The notes beneath the pieces were generated by a model. It was not told the origin of the DNA. It did no database searches and saw only the letters and a list, made by a program, of their open reading frames with translations. DNA of 64,000 bases from Arcuatula senhousia (taxonomy: Eukaryota; Mollusca; Bivalvia; Mytilida; Mytilidae). How positions within the stretch are numbered: position 1 is the stretch's first letter; the number at the start of each line of letters is the position of its first letter. Positions 38,901 through 53,900 of this stretch are shown here, in pieces. Position numbers and translations under genes: made by a program. Where the stretch lies: positions 21,449,184 to 21,513,183 of the forward strand of contig OZ020303.1 of the NCBI GenBank assembly GCA_963971305.1, written 5' to 3'.

Positions 38901-41900
38901 ATTTGTTAAATATAGGTATTCTGTGGGTTATTTCCAAAGCATTCATTTAGATTTCTTAAACATGAAAAATCAGCCCAATTACAGGGCCGATTATGGGCCT
39001 TTGTGAACATACTCCTTTAAAGTCATGAAAATGTGCAATTTTTGGGAGTAAATATTTATTTGCAACAATAAATGTCTACTTAGCAAAATAGATTAATTGC
39101 ATGTTTATATTCTACATTTGGAAACTATTGAGTTATAAGAATGCACATATGTCATAGGTATTCCATAGAGAAGTAACTCATTTATATCATTTAATAATTA
39201 GATCAGGGAAATTGAATAGTAAGAAAAGTCCAAGAAGGGAAAGATCATCTGAAAGCAGAAGACAGTCTAGTGACAGACGACAGTTGTCAGGTGACAGAAG
39301 GAGGTCACCTGACCAGTCTTATGGTCAGTACAGACAACATTCCAGAGAAAGAAACAGTAGAGAAAATTCTAACAGTGTGATTGGTGGAGACTTGGCTCAC
39401 CAGCTTCAAGACATAGTGAGAGGGGAGCTTAGAAAAATCATGGAGGTATGACTTCACGAGAAAAAAAAAAACTTATTCAGTCATTTAAAATATTTTGGAT
39501 ACATTTATTTTAGTGGGTACCAATTTTCTTGGTTTGAAGGAAAAGGATCAGTTCGTGCATTCTTTAATTTGATTCTGCAGCATACAGTTCAATGTTAATT
39601 TTGCTTTTGATGAGTATTAAAGGACATGGTACGGTAAGAGCCATTTTTGGCCCCCTATTTTATGAAAAAATAAATCTTGCGAAAATTATTAAAATGCACT
39701 TTATATATGGAGTAAAATGGTTCAAATTTATGAGTATGCTTTCAATTTCCAATAATCTTTTCGGTTTTCAATTTTACAGAGACCTAAAACAGAGTAAAAT
39801 CAACAAAATCGAGAAAAATGCTGATTTTTAGAGCTTACATTGTTATTTTCAAAGGCCTCCGCCTACGTGACCCATAGATTTCTTAACTGATTTAGACTTT
39901 AATTGAAGTCAGTTTTAAAGTTTATTTACAAAATGTCTGGGTCAAGAAGGCGGAGGCATCCAAAAATTGAAAAAATGACGCAAAATTCGTCAATTTTCAG
40001 CCAATTTCACAGAAATCTTTCATATTTGTTTTGTTTTGACATCCTATTTTTCACCAATGTCAGATGCTACGCTTAAAAAATTATTAGAACAAGTTTGTTC
40101 ATTTACTTGAACTTCTAAATAGCATAAGAAATATTTTCGATATCAATTTTGTAATTTTGAATTATAGAGGGGGCCTTAGTGTACCTTGTCCTTTCATGGG
40201 TCCTGGCCAACCATGAAAACCACGAAAATTGATACCCCAGGAATAATAATGAAACCACAGTATATGATTGAAAATTAATAGTCAAATAACCTAAACAATA
40301 AGTATGCTTGAGGCCTATTGATATTTATGTAAGAAATAATCCATGGCCGCCCGTGGTTTATTGGAGATTTTAACATGGGTTGCCATTGTTTTCGCTATCA
40401 TTTTACCCTGAGTGGAGTGCAGCGGAGCAAGGGGTAAAATAAACGAAAAAAATGGATATCCATGTTAAAATCGACAATAAACCATGGGCAGCCATGGATT
40501 ATTTCTATTCTTATATGCAATTTTTGTGTTTTCTGTTGACCCATAGTGCAAGAGAAAATGTTTGCCATTTTTGGCCGGATTTCACGGAGTGAAAAATCCG
40601 GGTTATAAAATGGTGAATGTCGGGCGGGCGGGCGGGCGAGCGGTCGGCGAGCGGGCGGGGAAGAAATTTTCGTAACAGTTTTCTCAGCAACTACTTATCA
40701 CAGCCACTTGATATTTTGTATACAGCATCAGGGTGGGGTCCCATAACGTGGGATGCGATTTCAGGTCTGTCGCTCATCTACTTCCTGTTTACCAACTTAG
40801 TTAATTTTTGACAATAATGTCCAATAGTAGAAAATTTTCGTTACAGTTTTCTTAGCAACTACTAATCACAGCCTCTTGATATTCGGTATGCAGCATCAGC
40901 ATGGGCTCCCATAATGTGGGATGTGATTTCAGGTCTGTCGCTCACCTACTTCTTGTTAAACGAAATCCGGCCATTTCTGTCTTTGACCCATTTTTGTTGT
41001 TTATTGCACAAAATATATTATGATGTCATTGATTTTAGCGTTAAAGTAACTGTGACGTCCACCCAGTGTTTATTGGAAATTTACACACGGTCATGGTTTC
41101 CTTTGTTCATGGGCGTGTTCCATATAAGAATAAGGTATTTAATATTGTTGACAATATTTATTTAATCTTTATGTACCTAATTTACAATTTTAACCAATGT
41201 TATACTTGTTTAATGGTTTAAAAAAACTGATACTGATGCAATGATTTCTCCATTTAGTTTTACTTTAAACCTTGAATGGTATATCTATTTTAGGCCCAGC
41301 ATCAAAGCATGATGGCTATGATGAGTGCTCTGGATGGTCATGAAATCCCTCCACGGCCCTATTACCAGGAATCATCAAGCAGACACCAAGACAGGTCACC
41401 AAGGCGACATCATAGTATGCAGGAAAGCAGAAGAAGTCCTCGTTTAGAGGAACAAAGAAGACAAGCCTCTCAATCCCCTCCAAGAAGACAAATGCCAGTT
41501 GAGGAGCATATGACAAGGAGTCATATGACAGTGAATGAATTACAGATGTCAGCTGGAGGGAGAAACAAATCTCCTGGAAGAGGAAATGTCCATGGGGCTT
41601 TAAGAGAACTTCAAAATCTTCAGGAAACAACTTCTAGAGGGAGGAGTAAATCTCCTCATGGACAGTCTATTTATAGAACAGAGGTCAATAAAGAGAACTA
41701 CAGCAGACAAAACCAGCAAGCAGAAAATGTTAACTTTATTCCCAAGTTCCTACGTATGGAAGCAGAGAGAGATGAACCTGAGTTCAAACTACCTCCAATA
41801 CCATTACCAGCCTGGGAAGAAAGGCCACAACAGATGCCACCAAGTATAGGTAGAGATTTTGGAATGCCACTGTTACAAATTAATGCAGGGTATGCTCAGT

Positions 41901-44900
41901 CAAATGTGTCCCCTAGTTATCAGAGATTACCCCAGGGACCACCTCCACCTCCATTTGGTCTCTTCTTCCAACCTCCTGAAGATAACAGGCCACTACCTCC
42001 AATGTATCAGAGCATGTTTGAGAGGATAGATCAGAGAGTTAGTGAAGGACCAGCCAAGGTAGAAATGCCTTTACTGAGCCTTCCTAAAGATAGAGATTTA
42101 TTAGGTCCAACTGATGCTGCATTTGGACGTCTGCTGGACCCAGGCCTTATCATCAGCCATGAGCAGCAGATCAAAGAGAAAGAACTGATGAAACATAAAC
42201 ATAACCTAGAGTTTCTAAGATCTCAGGTGAGTAGTAGGAGAGATAACTTATGTTTACATGTATAAAGGTTGCAACAAAATTACCAAAATGGGAATTATCA
42301 TAGTAAAAAATTAAGAAAAGCACTCAAAAATACTGTATTTCAAACTTTATGGAACTGAATTATTATCTCCTGTTTCATATGTGACATGATAAATAGATTC
42401 AAATTCCACATTTTGTGCTTTACTGACTACCCAACTGGTATAAATGTCACCTACATATTTCTTTCATACCTCTGAAGGTAGAGAATCTGGAACAGTTAGA
42501 GCAGCAAGAGGAAGAGCCAGGAAAGAAACTTCTGACGGTAGACCTCAGGAGGCAGGAAATGAAGGAGAGGCATGAGGTGGAAAGACAAGAAAGAGTAGAG
42601 AGAGGGTAGGGTTTCAACTTGTACTGATATGTGCTAAATACTGAAAGGATTGCAAATAGATTGATATTACATTACAATTCTTGATAGAACTGTAGGTTTA
42701 GATTTCAAGCCATGCATACATATTGAGTTTAGTACATGTAACAATACAAGAAGAAAAAACTCATCTATACATGTACATGTATAAACATTTTAATATCTTT
42801 CAGAAATTTTTATAGCTATTATGAAAAGCTATAATGTTTTAACCATTATTATTTTTTTGAAGTTTTAAGATATTTTGAACAAATTATTTTAACTTTGGTA
42901 ATGTTATGTTTTCTGATTGTTATTTAGAAGGAGCAGAAGAAGAAAAGTAAAGCCTTCCAAACCATCACCTAAGTCGTCAGACAAACAAAGACAAGATGTG
43001 GATCGGGTAAGCATTGTTGTAATGTTTTGTCTCTATGAATATTAATGAGGATCAAAAGCTACCTGTGATTTTAGGATTGACTGCAGACCTATATTTGGTA
43101 ACGTGCAACAGCATTAAATATAGGTTTAAAAGGTGTTCCATAAATGTTTTAAATGACCATGCAACCCTGTGGCTGTGCTTTGGGAGGGATAACTTTAAAT
43201 TCTTGATTTCACTGTAAAGAAAACAGAATCCTGAATGACAAAGAGGGCTTGCGTTCGACATTCAAACCCAGGGAGTCTCAGGTAGGGAAAATGTCGCTCA
43301 CATGGGGCAGAACGAGAACAACCTGGGTATTACGTTGTAATATAATATGTAACCTAGGTTGTTCCGAATGTACACTTTTATTTGTTTCAAAGATCATTGA
43401 CCCATACAGAACAGAGGTCAACCGCGTTCTGTTTTATATTTCAACCCGGGAAAAATAAACTACCCAGGTTACCTAGGAAGGGAATGTCGAACGTGCCCAG
43501 GCATTGAATTAATAATATAAAGTTTGAATAGACATTTACAAGATAAAATTATATTAAAATGACTAATATATTAATGATAACATTAAGTAAAAAACACTAA
43601 CACAAGGAGAAAAACAAAATTTGAAAAATGCTACCATTCCATTTAGGGAATTTTCAGTAAATTTGAGTACAAAACATCAAAAAATATCCAATGAGATCTT
43701 AAAGAGAGAATGAAATGTTCTACTTGTTATTTTTTTCAGACAACAGATGATAAGGAAACTCCAGTAGAGGGCAGCACTGAGGAAGTAGAGGGAGAAACCA
43801 GTGAAGACCAGATACACGATGGCTATGCCATTAAACCAGGTATTTCAGTGTGGTTTGAATATTGTGATTTCTGTGCTAAATTATATTTGTAATGTTTTAG
43901 ATTTTGTTAACTATACTTTATTGGTATTTAACACATAGAACAATCTTTTTATGGTTTAATTTTTACCAATACATGAATGACACATTCACAAAACAGACAT
44001 CTTGTGAAAATTCTGCCTTGAACAGTATACACATTTGTTTTACGTTGCATGTTATTATCATCAAAACAAATTAAAAAAAGATAGATAATGATAAACAGAT
44101 CTTTCATAAGGGTTAGAAAAAGGGAAGTAAAATTGATTAGAAATAATGAAAACATAGAAATATATATATTTTGTTTGCATTTAAAAAGATGAATTTTGAT
44201 ATTTAAAGATGGATTTATATAAATGGTATTTTCACATTTAGGTTCTTATGAGAACTACCTACAGATGGATAAACAGATGGGCTTTGAAGAAGACACTAAT
44301 GCCAGGATACAATATAGAACTGCTATGATTCTTAAAAAGCAAAGAAAAAAGGTTTGTATTTTACTTAGATTAATTTTTTGTTTAAAAGAATTAAGGGATA
44401 TAATTGGTACAAATATAGATACCGTGTTTAATATTACATAGATGTATATGAAATACCAATATTTCCAAGTGAGATAAAATCTGGTAAACTGGTTACAAAC
44501 ATTAGAAACATACACATACAGGATACTATTATACCCCCCCCCCTAAAAAAAAAACATAAATATAAATCACCTTGTTTGTCCACCTGTCCATACATCTGTC
44601 CACACAACTTGTAAGCACAACTCCTCCTAAACCACTAAATGGATTTTTATGAAACTTTTCATGACAGATGTATAGATGTACATCAAATGGTGTGTGTGTC
44701 AGAGTGTTTTTAAAGTCCTTTTCCACCCACCTTGGTCATATAGGCTGTCAACTTTAATGGTGGAGGTAAACAAAGTACCTTGAGGAAACCACTGACCCTA
44801 GACAACATGGCCACCCAGGACACCAGTTCATCAATTCGAGATGTGCATGACAAATTTTCAATGATGTAGGATATCATTCAGGGGAGATAATTGGACTAAG

Positions 44901-47900
44901 TATTCAATGAGGGACCTCAAAAGCCAAACTCCTCCTTAACCACCGAATGGATATCAATGAAACTTTACATGAAGGAAATACATCACATGGAAATATGGAT
45001 GAAGAAATTTCATTGCACTCAAATATTGGTAAAGGAAGATAATTAGACTTAGATTTTTTAGGAAAAATGCAGCAAAATATGAAGTTGGGGTATTCCTTTG
45101 TAAGCTTGCTCACAGTATTCCTGGTTTCTATTGTTAGGTTGATTTCTCTACCATGACACACAATGTAGAGGATGCTGAGATGGAAACAGACCCTGCCATG
45201 GAGAGAGAGTATGTGAGAACAGCAGAGGCAGCCACCTCTATCACTAAAGATACAGGTAAATGTCAAATGAGGCAGTCTTCTAAGAATTGCATTTTGCAAC
45301 CTTTTTTCCCATTACAAAATTTAAGATTAGACTGAAGAAAACTTCAATTCAAAATACTTTTATAAAATCATTGATTTTTTCATTAACTAAAGAACTGTTT
45401 GGTAAAGAGTTAGTGCCATAAGAATATAACGTGTTGAGTATGGACATCAGAGTCTTTTGGTGACACTTCAACATCAACTTCACATGTACTGTCTTTTAAA
45501 TGTTATCCCACATCTTACTAACATATTGTATTTTTAGGTGTGGATCCAATACAAGAAGCTATAGTGGAGTACAATAGAGCTAGACAGGGCAATGCATTAC
45601 CTCCAGACATATATCTTGGTCTGAGGTTTGGGGATACTGAGGAGAAACCAACCTCAGACGTCACCACCAAAGGAAAGGTATGGCCAAGCTACAGAACTTA
45701 ATATATTCTTGATTTCATCGGGGCTTACTTTTTGAAAAAAGTTTGAAAATTTTACCAAATGAAAATTTTCACATTTACAGTAGTTTTAAGTTTAAGATTA
45801 ATGAATTACAAATTTGGAAATTTGATGATATCAGTGTAAGGCTTTGAAATTTAGAGTTATGTCATAGATGTTAGGGATTATAAAGTAAAGCCTATGTAAA
45901 ATATAAATGCCCTTGCATTGGCCTTGCAAAAGTCCAATAACAATATTTCTCATTTAAATACAATAGCATTTTTATGATGGTTTATTACTTTTATTTCTAC
46001 ACTAATGCAGGAAAAACCCAAAGGCAGAACTTATATCAATGTGGTTGATCTTGATGCCTCAGCATTATTGAATGATCTCCATGAAAAAGACAAAGAGCAA
46101 AAAGTACAACAAGACCTTGCCCTTCAACCTACTTCTATGACCTTGAACTCTGCTAGACAAAGAATGGAAGCTATGGAAACGACCTTGAGAGAAGCCCTTG
46201 AACCTAAGACAGTTTATCCATTCAGACAGGATGCTGTTACTGTTAAGATGTTTGAGACCAAAGTCAAAGACCATGAGAGGTTACAATTATATATTTTAAG
46301 CGATATAGTTCAATGTGCCCGGGGACTTTGTCAGACCTTAACAAATCTGTTATGATATCCTTTATTATCTTTTCAAAGAAATCACAATATGTATGCTTGT
46401 ATGCAAATGATTGTACAAAGTTGTGACTTTTGTATTATCAAGACAAATGTTGTGTTTTAAGCTGTATAAATGAACAAGTTAATGGCATCTTAAGCATATG
46501 TTCTAATTTATATCATACTTCTCCAAATTTAAAAGAGTTTCTGCAATGGTTATTTTCATGTATTTCTATGTTATAGAGTATCGGTAGCAGTAATGCCTAG
46601 AGAGAGCTTACAAGGGACCAGAGCCAGTATAATAGGCAGACTACGAGATATGAATGCTCAGATCCAGGCCATAGACCAGATGTCAGATAATATAGAGCAA
46701 GGATTCCATGGCACTAGGATGGTATGTAGCTAGAATGTGGAGGATCAGTATGTTATACTTCACGATTTTACAGTCATAATAGATGCCAAGTGGCTAAATA
46801 ACTTCACTGACCTAATATTGAACCTCTTCAAATTTATTTTAGTTAAGTTACATGAATTCTATTAATTTTACAGGAATTGTAAATATGACATATACATTTT
46901 TAAGCTCTTTTTGGACTAAAAGAATATTTCTCTTAAAGTTAAACATGACATATATGTCATTTCATGTGTCCACGGTTATTTTACGAAGTTCAATGTTTTA
47001 GTTGATCAGCACCTTAGAAAACATGGCTGAGATGGAAGACATGAGTCCACCACAGACCACAGAGGATCTTAAAGAACTTACACCCAAAGTTTCCCAAAAG
47101 TCTCCTAAGAGAAGTGCAAGGTCAACTGCAAGAAGTACTGGAAAATCTACAGCAAGGAAATCCCCATCTGCATCACAAGACAAGAAAATAAGGTAAAATG
47201 CATGGGGACAGAATCTATCGATCATAATTTCTTATAAGAAGTATCAGAAACTGTATGTAGATTTTTGGATCAAAAAAGTTCATGATGAACTAAAAGTTTT
47301 AAGAAAATTGTTTTGTATGGTCTCTAAGATGATTTCCTATTAGTACATGTATCAGCTTTTGTGCACCAATTCATACACCAATAATGACAATGTCATAGTT
47401 AAGGTAGTACAATAGTAAAAAATCGGTAAGATAGAATTTTTTAAAATTTTGTCATAAGAAGTATCTATATGCATATGTTTGAAAAATAAAATAAAAAGAA
47501 TAGGTCACCGTGCTTAATTTTTGTAGAAAATTGATCAAAAACAGTTCAAATTTGACTATTTTTATATAGATTATAAAGGGAAAAATGGTTTAAACGGGAT
47601 AGATTTTTGTTATATTTTGTCAAAACATCAATTTTTGTTAGTTCTTTGAAAATAAGGTATAAAATCATGGGGTCACCGTTAATTTTCTGAAAATAAACTG
47701 GAAAAACTGAGTTTTCCCTACACATTTCATACAAATTATCTCCCTTGAAAAAGTACGGGAAATGTTTTAAAATGAATATAACAGTTAGGTTTTGTTTTCA
47801 AACTTATTTTTTCTCCAATGATTAATCAAACTAACATTTTCATACAGTTAAAAAGCAATGTTTTTGCCTTAGCTTAAATTTGGTAACATGCCCAGAAAAG

Positions 47901-50900
47901 ATGCTCAGTGTTATACCACTGTACTACCTTAAATGCAAATATCAGACTTTTTATTCCCCTGCAACAACATGCCAGGGGCATGAAGTTTTACCCATATTCC
48001 CTCATGGTTTTCTCACAAACAGTACATGAGAATGATTTGAAATTTGGCAGGGTGGTTCAGTATGACAGACTGTATGTCGCAAGTGACTTTCAGATCTGTC
48101 GGATTTTTACTTTCTATTTGGGATCTCTGTCCATTGGACACATTCCTTCTTTGTTTTATGAATAAATGGAATATTGTATGAAATATGAAATCTAAGTCAT
48201 TATTTGTATACTTTTTAGTTCTCAAGAGGCTATGAGGATATCAGGTTTAAGTGGAATCAGTGACATCATTGGAGAGATGGTGGAGAAAGGAGACATAGAT
48301 CTAGAGGAAGCAGGGTTCCAACCAGAGGAGGCTAAGTTTATTGTTGACAGAATGAAACACAGGTTTGTATATAATATTGTAGGGAAATATTGAGTGAGAG
48401 CCGTTTGTATTGAACAAAAAAGGGACTTCCCCAACCGTATGTGATTAGGTTTGTCAGTTACCTGCCCAAGGTCAGTGGTTTCCTCCGGGTACTCTGGTTT
48501 CCTCCACCAATAAAACTGACCGCCCTACATGGCATAGGTGCGTCAATAAAGGTGTTAAACACCAACACACACATATTGAGTGAGTTGGTTGGTATTTTAC
48601 ACCCTAGCAATGCTATATAGATTAAATTAGGGAAATGAACATGAAGAGGACAATGAAGGTAGGGAAAATAAAGGTAACAAAAAAATTGTCGGTTACCTGC
48701 CCAAGGTCAGTGGTTTCCTCCGGGTACTCCGGTTTCCTCCACCAATAAAACTGACCGCCCTACATGGCATAGGTGCGTCAATAAAGGGCGTTAAACACCA
48801 ACACATACACACACACAATGAGTGAGTGGGTTGGTATTTTACACCGTAGCAATGCTATATAGGTTATATAAGGGTAATGAACATGAAGAGGACAATGAAG
48901 ATAGGGAAAATAAAGGTAACAGAAAAAGTACAGAATTTTATATAAATTAAATGTAAATACTTGATAGATTTAAGATATTCTTTGTTTTTCCTGTCATTAT
49001 GATTGAATCATATCAGCATCAACAGATCACAAATTTATTTTTTATAAGGAAAGTTAGAGGTGATGGGATTATCCCCAAAAAGCCCTTTTTTCTTGGTTGT
49101 TTGTCCAATTACTTATTATGTATAAATTACACTTCAGTGCCAGGAGAGCAGACAGCCCTACACAGCAGGAGAGAATGAGAAAAAGTCTGGAGAAGCTAGA
49201 ACATTATGCCCAGATACAGGAGGCACATGATGATGACAGGAGTGTGGAAAGGAAGGAGGAATTAAAGAGGTGGATGGCCGAAAAGAGAGCAGAAAAAATG
49301 GAACAATATAAAAAACATATGCAGGAGTTGAGGGAACATGAACGGCAACCATTTAAAGCAGGACCTGATACATTTAAGGTATATTTAGTATAACTTGCAA
49401 AGATTAGAATAAGATGATGAATAAGATGTACAATCACATGTCATTATAATTTTTCAAACTGAATTATGCTCGACTTAGTTTGAAAGTTACAATTTAGGAC
49501 TTACATGACTTGGATATTCAAACTTTTTTAGTATCTATTACTTGAACAAGTGTAGTTTATCACATGTTTTTATTCCAGGGTACACATGTGCCAGGAGATT
49601 TCAAAGACAGAAAAGAACAAACCAAAATGGACATGACAAAGAGAATGCAGGAAGCTCAAGAACTCATCATAGAAGCCCTAAGAGATAAACCAGACCTACC
49701 ACCAGAACCAGTTTACAGGGATAGAAGTCCAAAACATAAACCAGGTCTAAAGGATACCAGTCCTTCCAGAACTAGAAAGTTCTCTCCAGGCAGAAGAGAT
49801 AAGAGTCCAGTAGGCACTGAGGCATGGCTAGGAAGAAAAATGACTGAAAGATCAGCAGTAACCATATCACCTAAGGTCACAAGGAAGTTTTACCAGACTG
49901 ATCAGAGAATACAGGAGAGACCTAGTCATAGGGATGTATCCCCTCCTAGACAACCAATCATGGTACAACCTGCTCACCCTAAGCCAATAATGGTACAACC
50001 TGTCTCAGATCCTGTTGTTCCAAGGCTCAGACTCATTGACTCTGATGAGTTCATGAGAAGAAGTCATGAAACTTCTGGTAAGCCAAATCATTCATTCTCA
50101 TTAAAAATATTTTAATGAATTTTTAGTAAAACAGATCAATTTGTAACTGTGCTTAAACTTTCAAAAACAAAGTTTTTAATTCAAACACATATACAACATA
50201 CTATCAGGTATACCATTTTAACCTTTGCCTGAAATTAAACATTCTTTAAAGACTCATCAGAATTTGAAAGAACAAAATAAACCTATATAAGCTTCAGAGT
50301 ATCAAAAGTTTTAAAGTGTCAAGTTCAAGCTTTGATTTGGAGAAAAAATTTAGATTTTAACTGAAGATTTTGACTTTGATGTATCTTCAACAAAGCAGGG
50401 TTGATAAAAACTGGTAAACCTTGTCAAGTAGCCTAGGGGATATATAGTCAAAGAAAAGCCAGGTCAGCAATTTTAATCATCTTATTTAAAAATTTAAGTT
50501 TCATTTTATTTGCTGCTCTAATTGTTCTTTGTAGACAAAAGGAGTAGAACCATAAGGGCCCAAAATCTGCCTGGTATTTTTACTAATTTTCAAACTATTT
50601 TATCTCATCACAAATTTAACTAAACTGAGTCAATTATGCCTGATAGAACTTTTCATGTCTTACAGTTAACATAATATCCACATCACAATTCTATCAATGA
50701 AATCACAAACATGCCATAATTTGCAGAATTCTCAATTTTTCACATATTTTCACTGTTTTCTCAGCAGATTTTGTCAAAATTCTACATGTGTATTAGTATT
50801 AACCACATTCATTGAACATGGAAAATGTTGACAGTAATTCCAAACATAAAAATATACATTTCTATCATACATAATTTTGTTTGAATGTGGCCATTTTCAT

Positions 50901-53900
50901 ATTGACCAATTTATGCATGAAAATCAAAGAAAAATTTCAGATATCAAGCTTTTTTTTACAAAATAGACTGCTCACAACTTTGTTTTAATAAACAAAAAGA
51001 ATTTGCAATTAATCAGTTATGAAAATTCAACCAGAAATTATTTGCAGGTAACCAAAATTTTAATTTTTCGACAATTTAGAGCCATATAACATGTCTTAAA
51101 AATTATTTAATATCCTAGATGATTTTGGCACACCACATATTTTTTTATTCTTTATAAGCAATATATAATTTGTTATTTAATACTATTTTAGGTGACTTTT
51201 CTGCTTATGCTAAAGCAATGGCTGACTTTGAAGTATCACAGAGCCAGGACATGGACAAACAGAAACCACGCCCAGCCTCTCCCAAACCTGCTGGTAAACC
51301 CTACAAACCCAAGTCTTTTAAAGATATAGTCAGACTTCAAGACCCCTCTAAACTGAGAAGTAGACAGCCCTCCAAGATTCCAATACCTTATGTTGACAGA
51401 CTGACAGACATGCAGTATGATACCCCTAGGGAGCAGAGCCCAGAAGAGAAAGGAGAGAGAATTTATGGTAAGGGACAATTTTTTATTGTATTGAAAGAGT
51501 GTTGTTCTTTTTGCACAGTAGAACAGGAACAATTTCTGAAATTGAAACATTTTGTATGTATAAATGCCTCATGTATACTATTTTTCATCTTTTCAATTTT
51601 TTTTAAAAGGTTCAAAGAGGGCACCGATGACTAAAGATGATCATCTTACACCAAGAACAGTGAAGACCTATACAGAAAGATTACAGGAAATGAAATCTAA
51701 GAAAACATATACCACCCCTATTGTACCTCGATCACATATCCCAGGTGCTGGAAGAACAGGTAATAACATATGTTTTTGTATTAGTTTAGTTAACTGTATT
51801 TTACCAGGGTATTTACAATAAGTAAAAAAGTTACTCTTTTACGTACAAAAATGCTTTATGAAAGGATATGGAGTAAATGAACATGAGACCATAACACATA
51901 TGTAAACTCGAACTGCAATTCATTATTTTTTAGCTGAATGGCCATTTCGGAATTTTATTCATCATCAGCAGCAACAGTACCCCAACATAGGAAATCCACA
52001 ATTCAAAATAGGAAATATAATAATATTGTTGCTGAGCAATATGTCTGTTTAAATGGATCTTTCTCACAGTTTTCCTATGATATGTTGAGGCATTTACTTT
52101 TAAGTCCCCTAACCTTTGCGATAGCAAGAAACTTATTACTCTGAGACTAGAATTTGTCTTTCTGTTCTTCTGTCTAGAACTGTGTTCCAAATGTAACTTC
52201 TGATAGAATTTCATGAATGAAGCTGGTCAATGTGTTAAGTTCAAGGTCATTAGTACTTCTATAAAAACTTAGAAAGGAGTAGAGCCACAAAGGCCCCAAA
52301 ATGGCCCAAAAATTCAACTTTGATATATCTGCTTGTAGTTGCTGCATTAATGTTCATTAGTCTTTATATTTTATGAATTGTGATACATGTATTTTTTCCT
52401 TCAATTATTTATCTATAAGGAGAGCAGTGAGGTAAAAAAAATAGATTATTTTGTGAAAAATAACAATTTGTGACAGTTTTACTTGATTTTCATGTATAGC
52501 ATGTAAATCAAGAATATAAAATGGGCCACACCTGTGGGCCAAAATTGTTTTGTGATAAAATGTGTATTATGATATTACAAATTTCATTATAAAAAAATTA
52601 TGATGGTCAAGGAATGTGGCCAATACTGATTTTGATGAAATATGCAGAGAAACCAGTAAAATGTGTGAAAACTGAGGAATTTTCAAATTTATGGCCTGTT
52701 TAAAGTCTCAAGGCTAATTTTTTTGTGAAAATACTTTGCTAAATTTTACAGATATGAAAAGTTTCTTCATACGTTAAATTTTTGAAAAGTTATAGTAGTT
52801 GAAAAAATAGTGAAAATACTGGGTCAATTTAGGGCCTTCGTGGCTCTACTCCTTTCTAGATGAAAAATGATTACACATTAAAGATTTTTTAGTTTTGGAG
52901 TCTATTTGACAAAGGTCAAGGTCACAAGCTTTATATTTATAAAACATAGAAACTTTGTGTTGAAAAATTCAAAGTTTCTTAGCTTAACTTTTGTCAATAA
53001 AATAGAGTAATAAGAAAGACACATATTTCTGGAATTTAATTTCATTAGTAATGCATCTGAAAAATTCTTGATAAAACTTTTTTTTTCAGTGAAAGTTTCT
53101 CCAACAGTGATGAGGAAGAAGACAGGACCACCACACAAACCCATGACATATGTTGAACAGTTACAGAAACTTAGTCACGATGCTCCAAAATCTAGAACTA
53201 AACCTGGTAGGATTTAAATTGATTTGTTTTTACTGTTAATTAAGTGGTTTTTTTTCATGGAGTTAAAATGGGGTGGTGGGTTGGAAGGCACTTTTTTCCA
53301 GCCCCCACCACCCACAAGAATTAATATATAAGATTTATGATAAGGGAAAATAAAAGTCAACATTATTTACCACACAACCCATCTAAATAAATATAAAGTG
53401 CCTTTCAACCTCCCCATCTAATTTTAAACACATTAAATATTAGTAAATCAGAGAGTTGCCTTTTAAATGGAAAGCAGGTGCAAAGGATGGAAAAAAAAAC
53501 TTATTTCTTTCATCACATTTATTTTACTTACCATTAACTTTATATTTGGTATTATTTCTAACCTTTTGCAGATAGATCAATAACCTATTATACTGTGATG
53601 TTTCCAACACATATTGCATGCATAAAAGATTAAAAATCCCAAGAACATATGTTTTTGAGTGTTTGCAAGGAATTTTGATTTATTTTAGGTATGAGGACTT
53701 ATGTGAAACCACAGACTTTTATGAAATCTCATAAACCTCTCCACAAACCAAAGACCTATACTGAACAGCTACAGACTTTACAAGCACCCAAAGGTACTTA
53801 TTTACCTGTACATGATATGGTCACAAATAGCATATTAAGATATCCGATCTGAAACACGTAATATAAAAGAAATTACTGTATTTTTTTGTTGCTTGACATG

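Noticed and set aside
39202..42226. RS-rich exons taken as a separate SR-type splicing factor gene
   Set aside because: There is no RRM, and both exons join in phase to CPLANE1 exons on each side.
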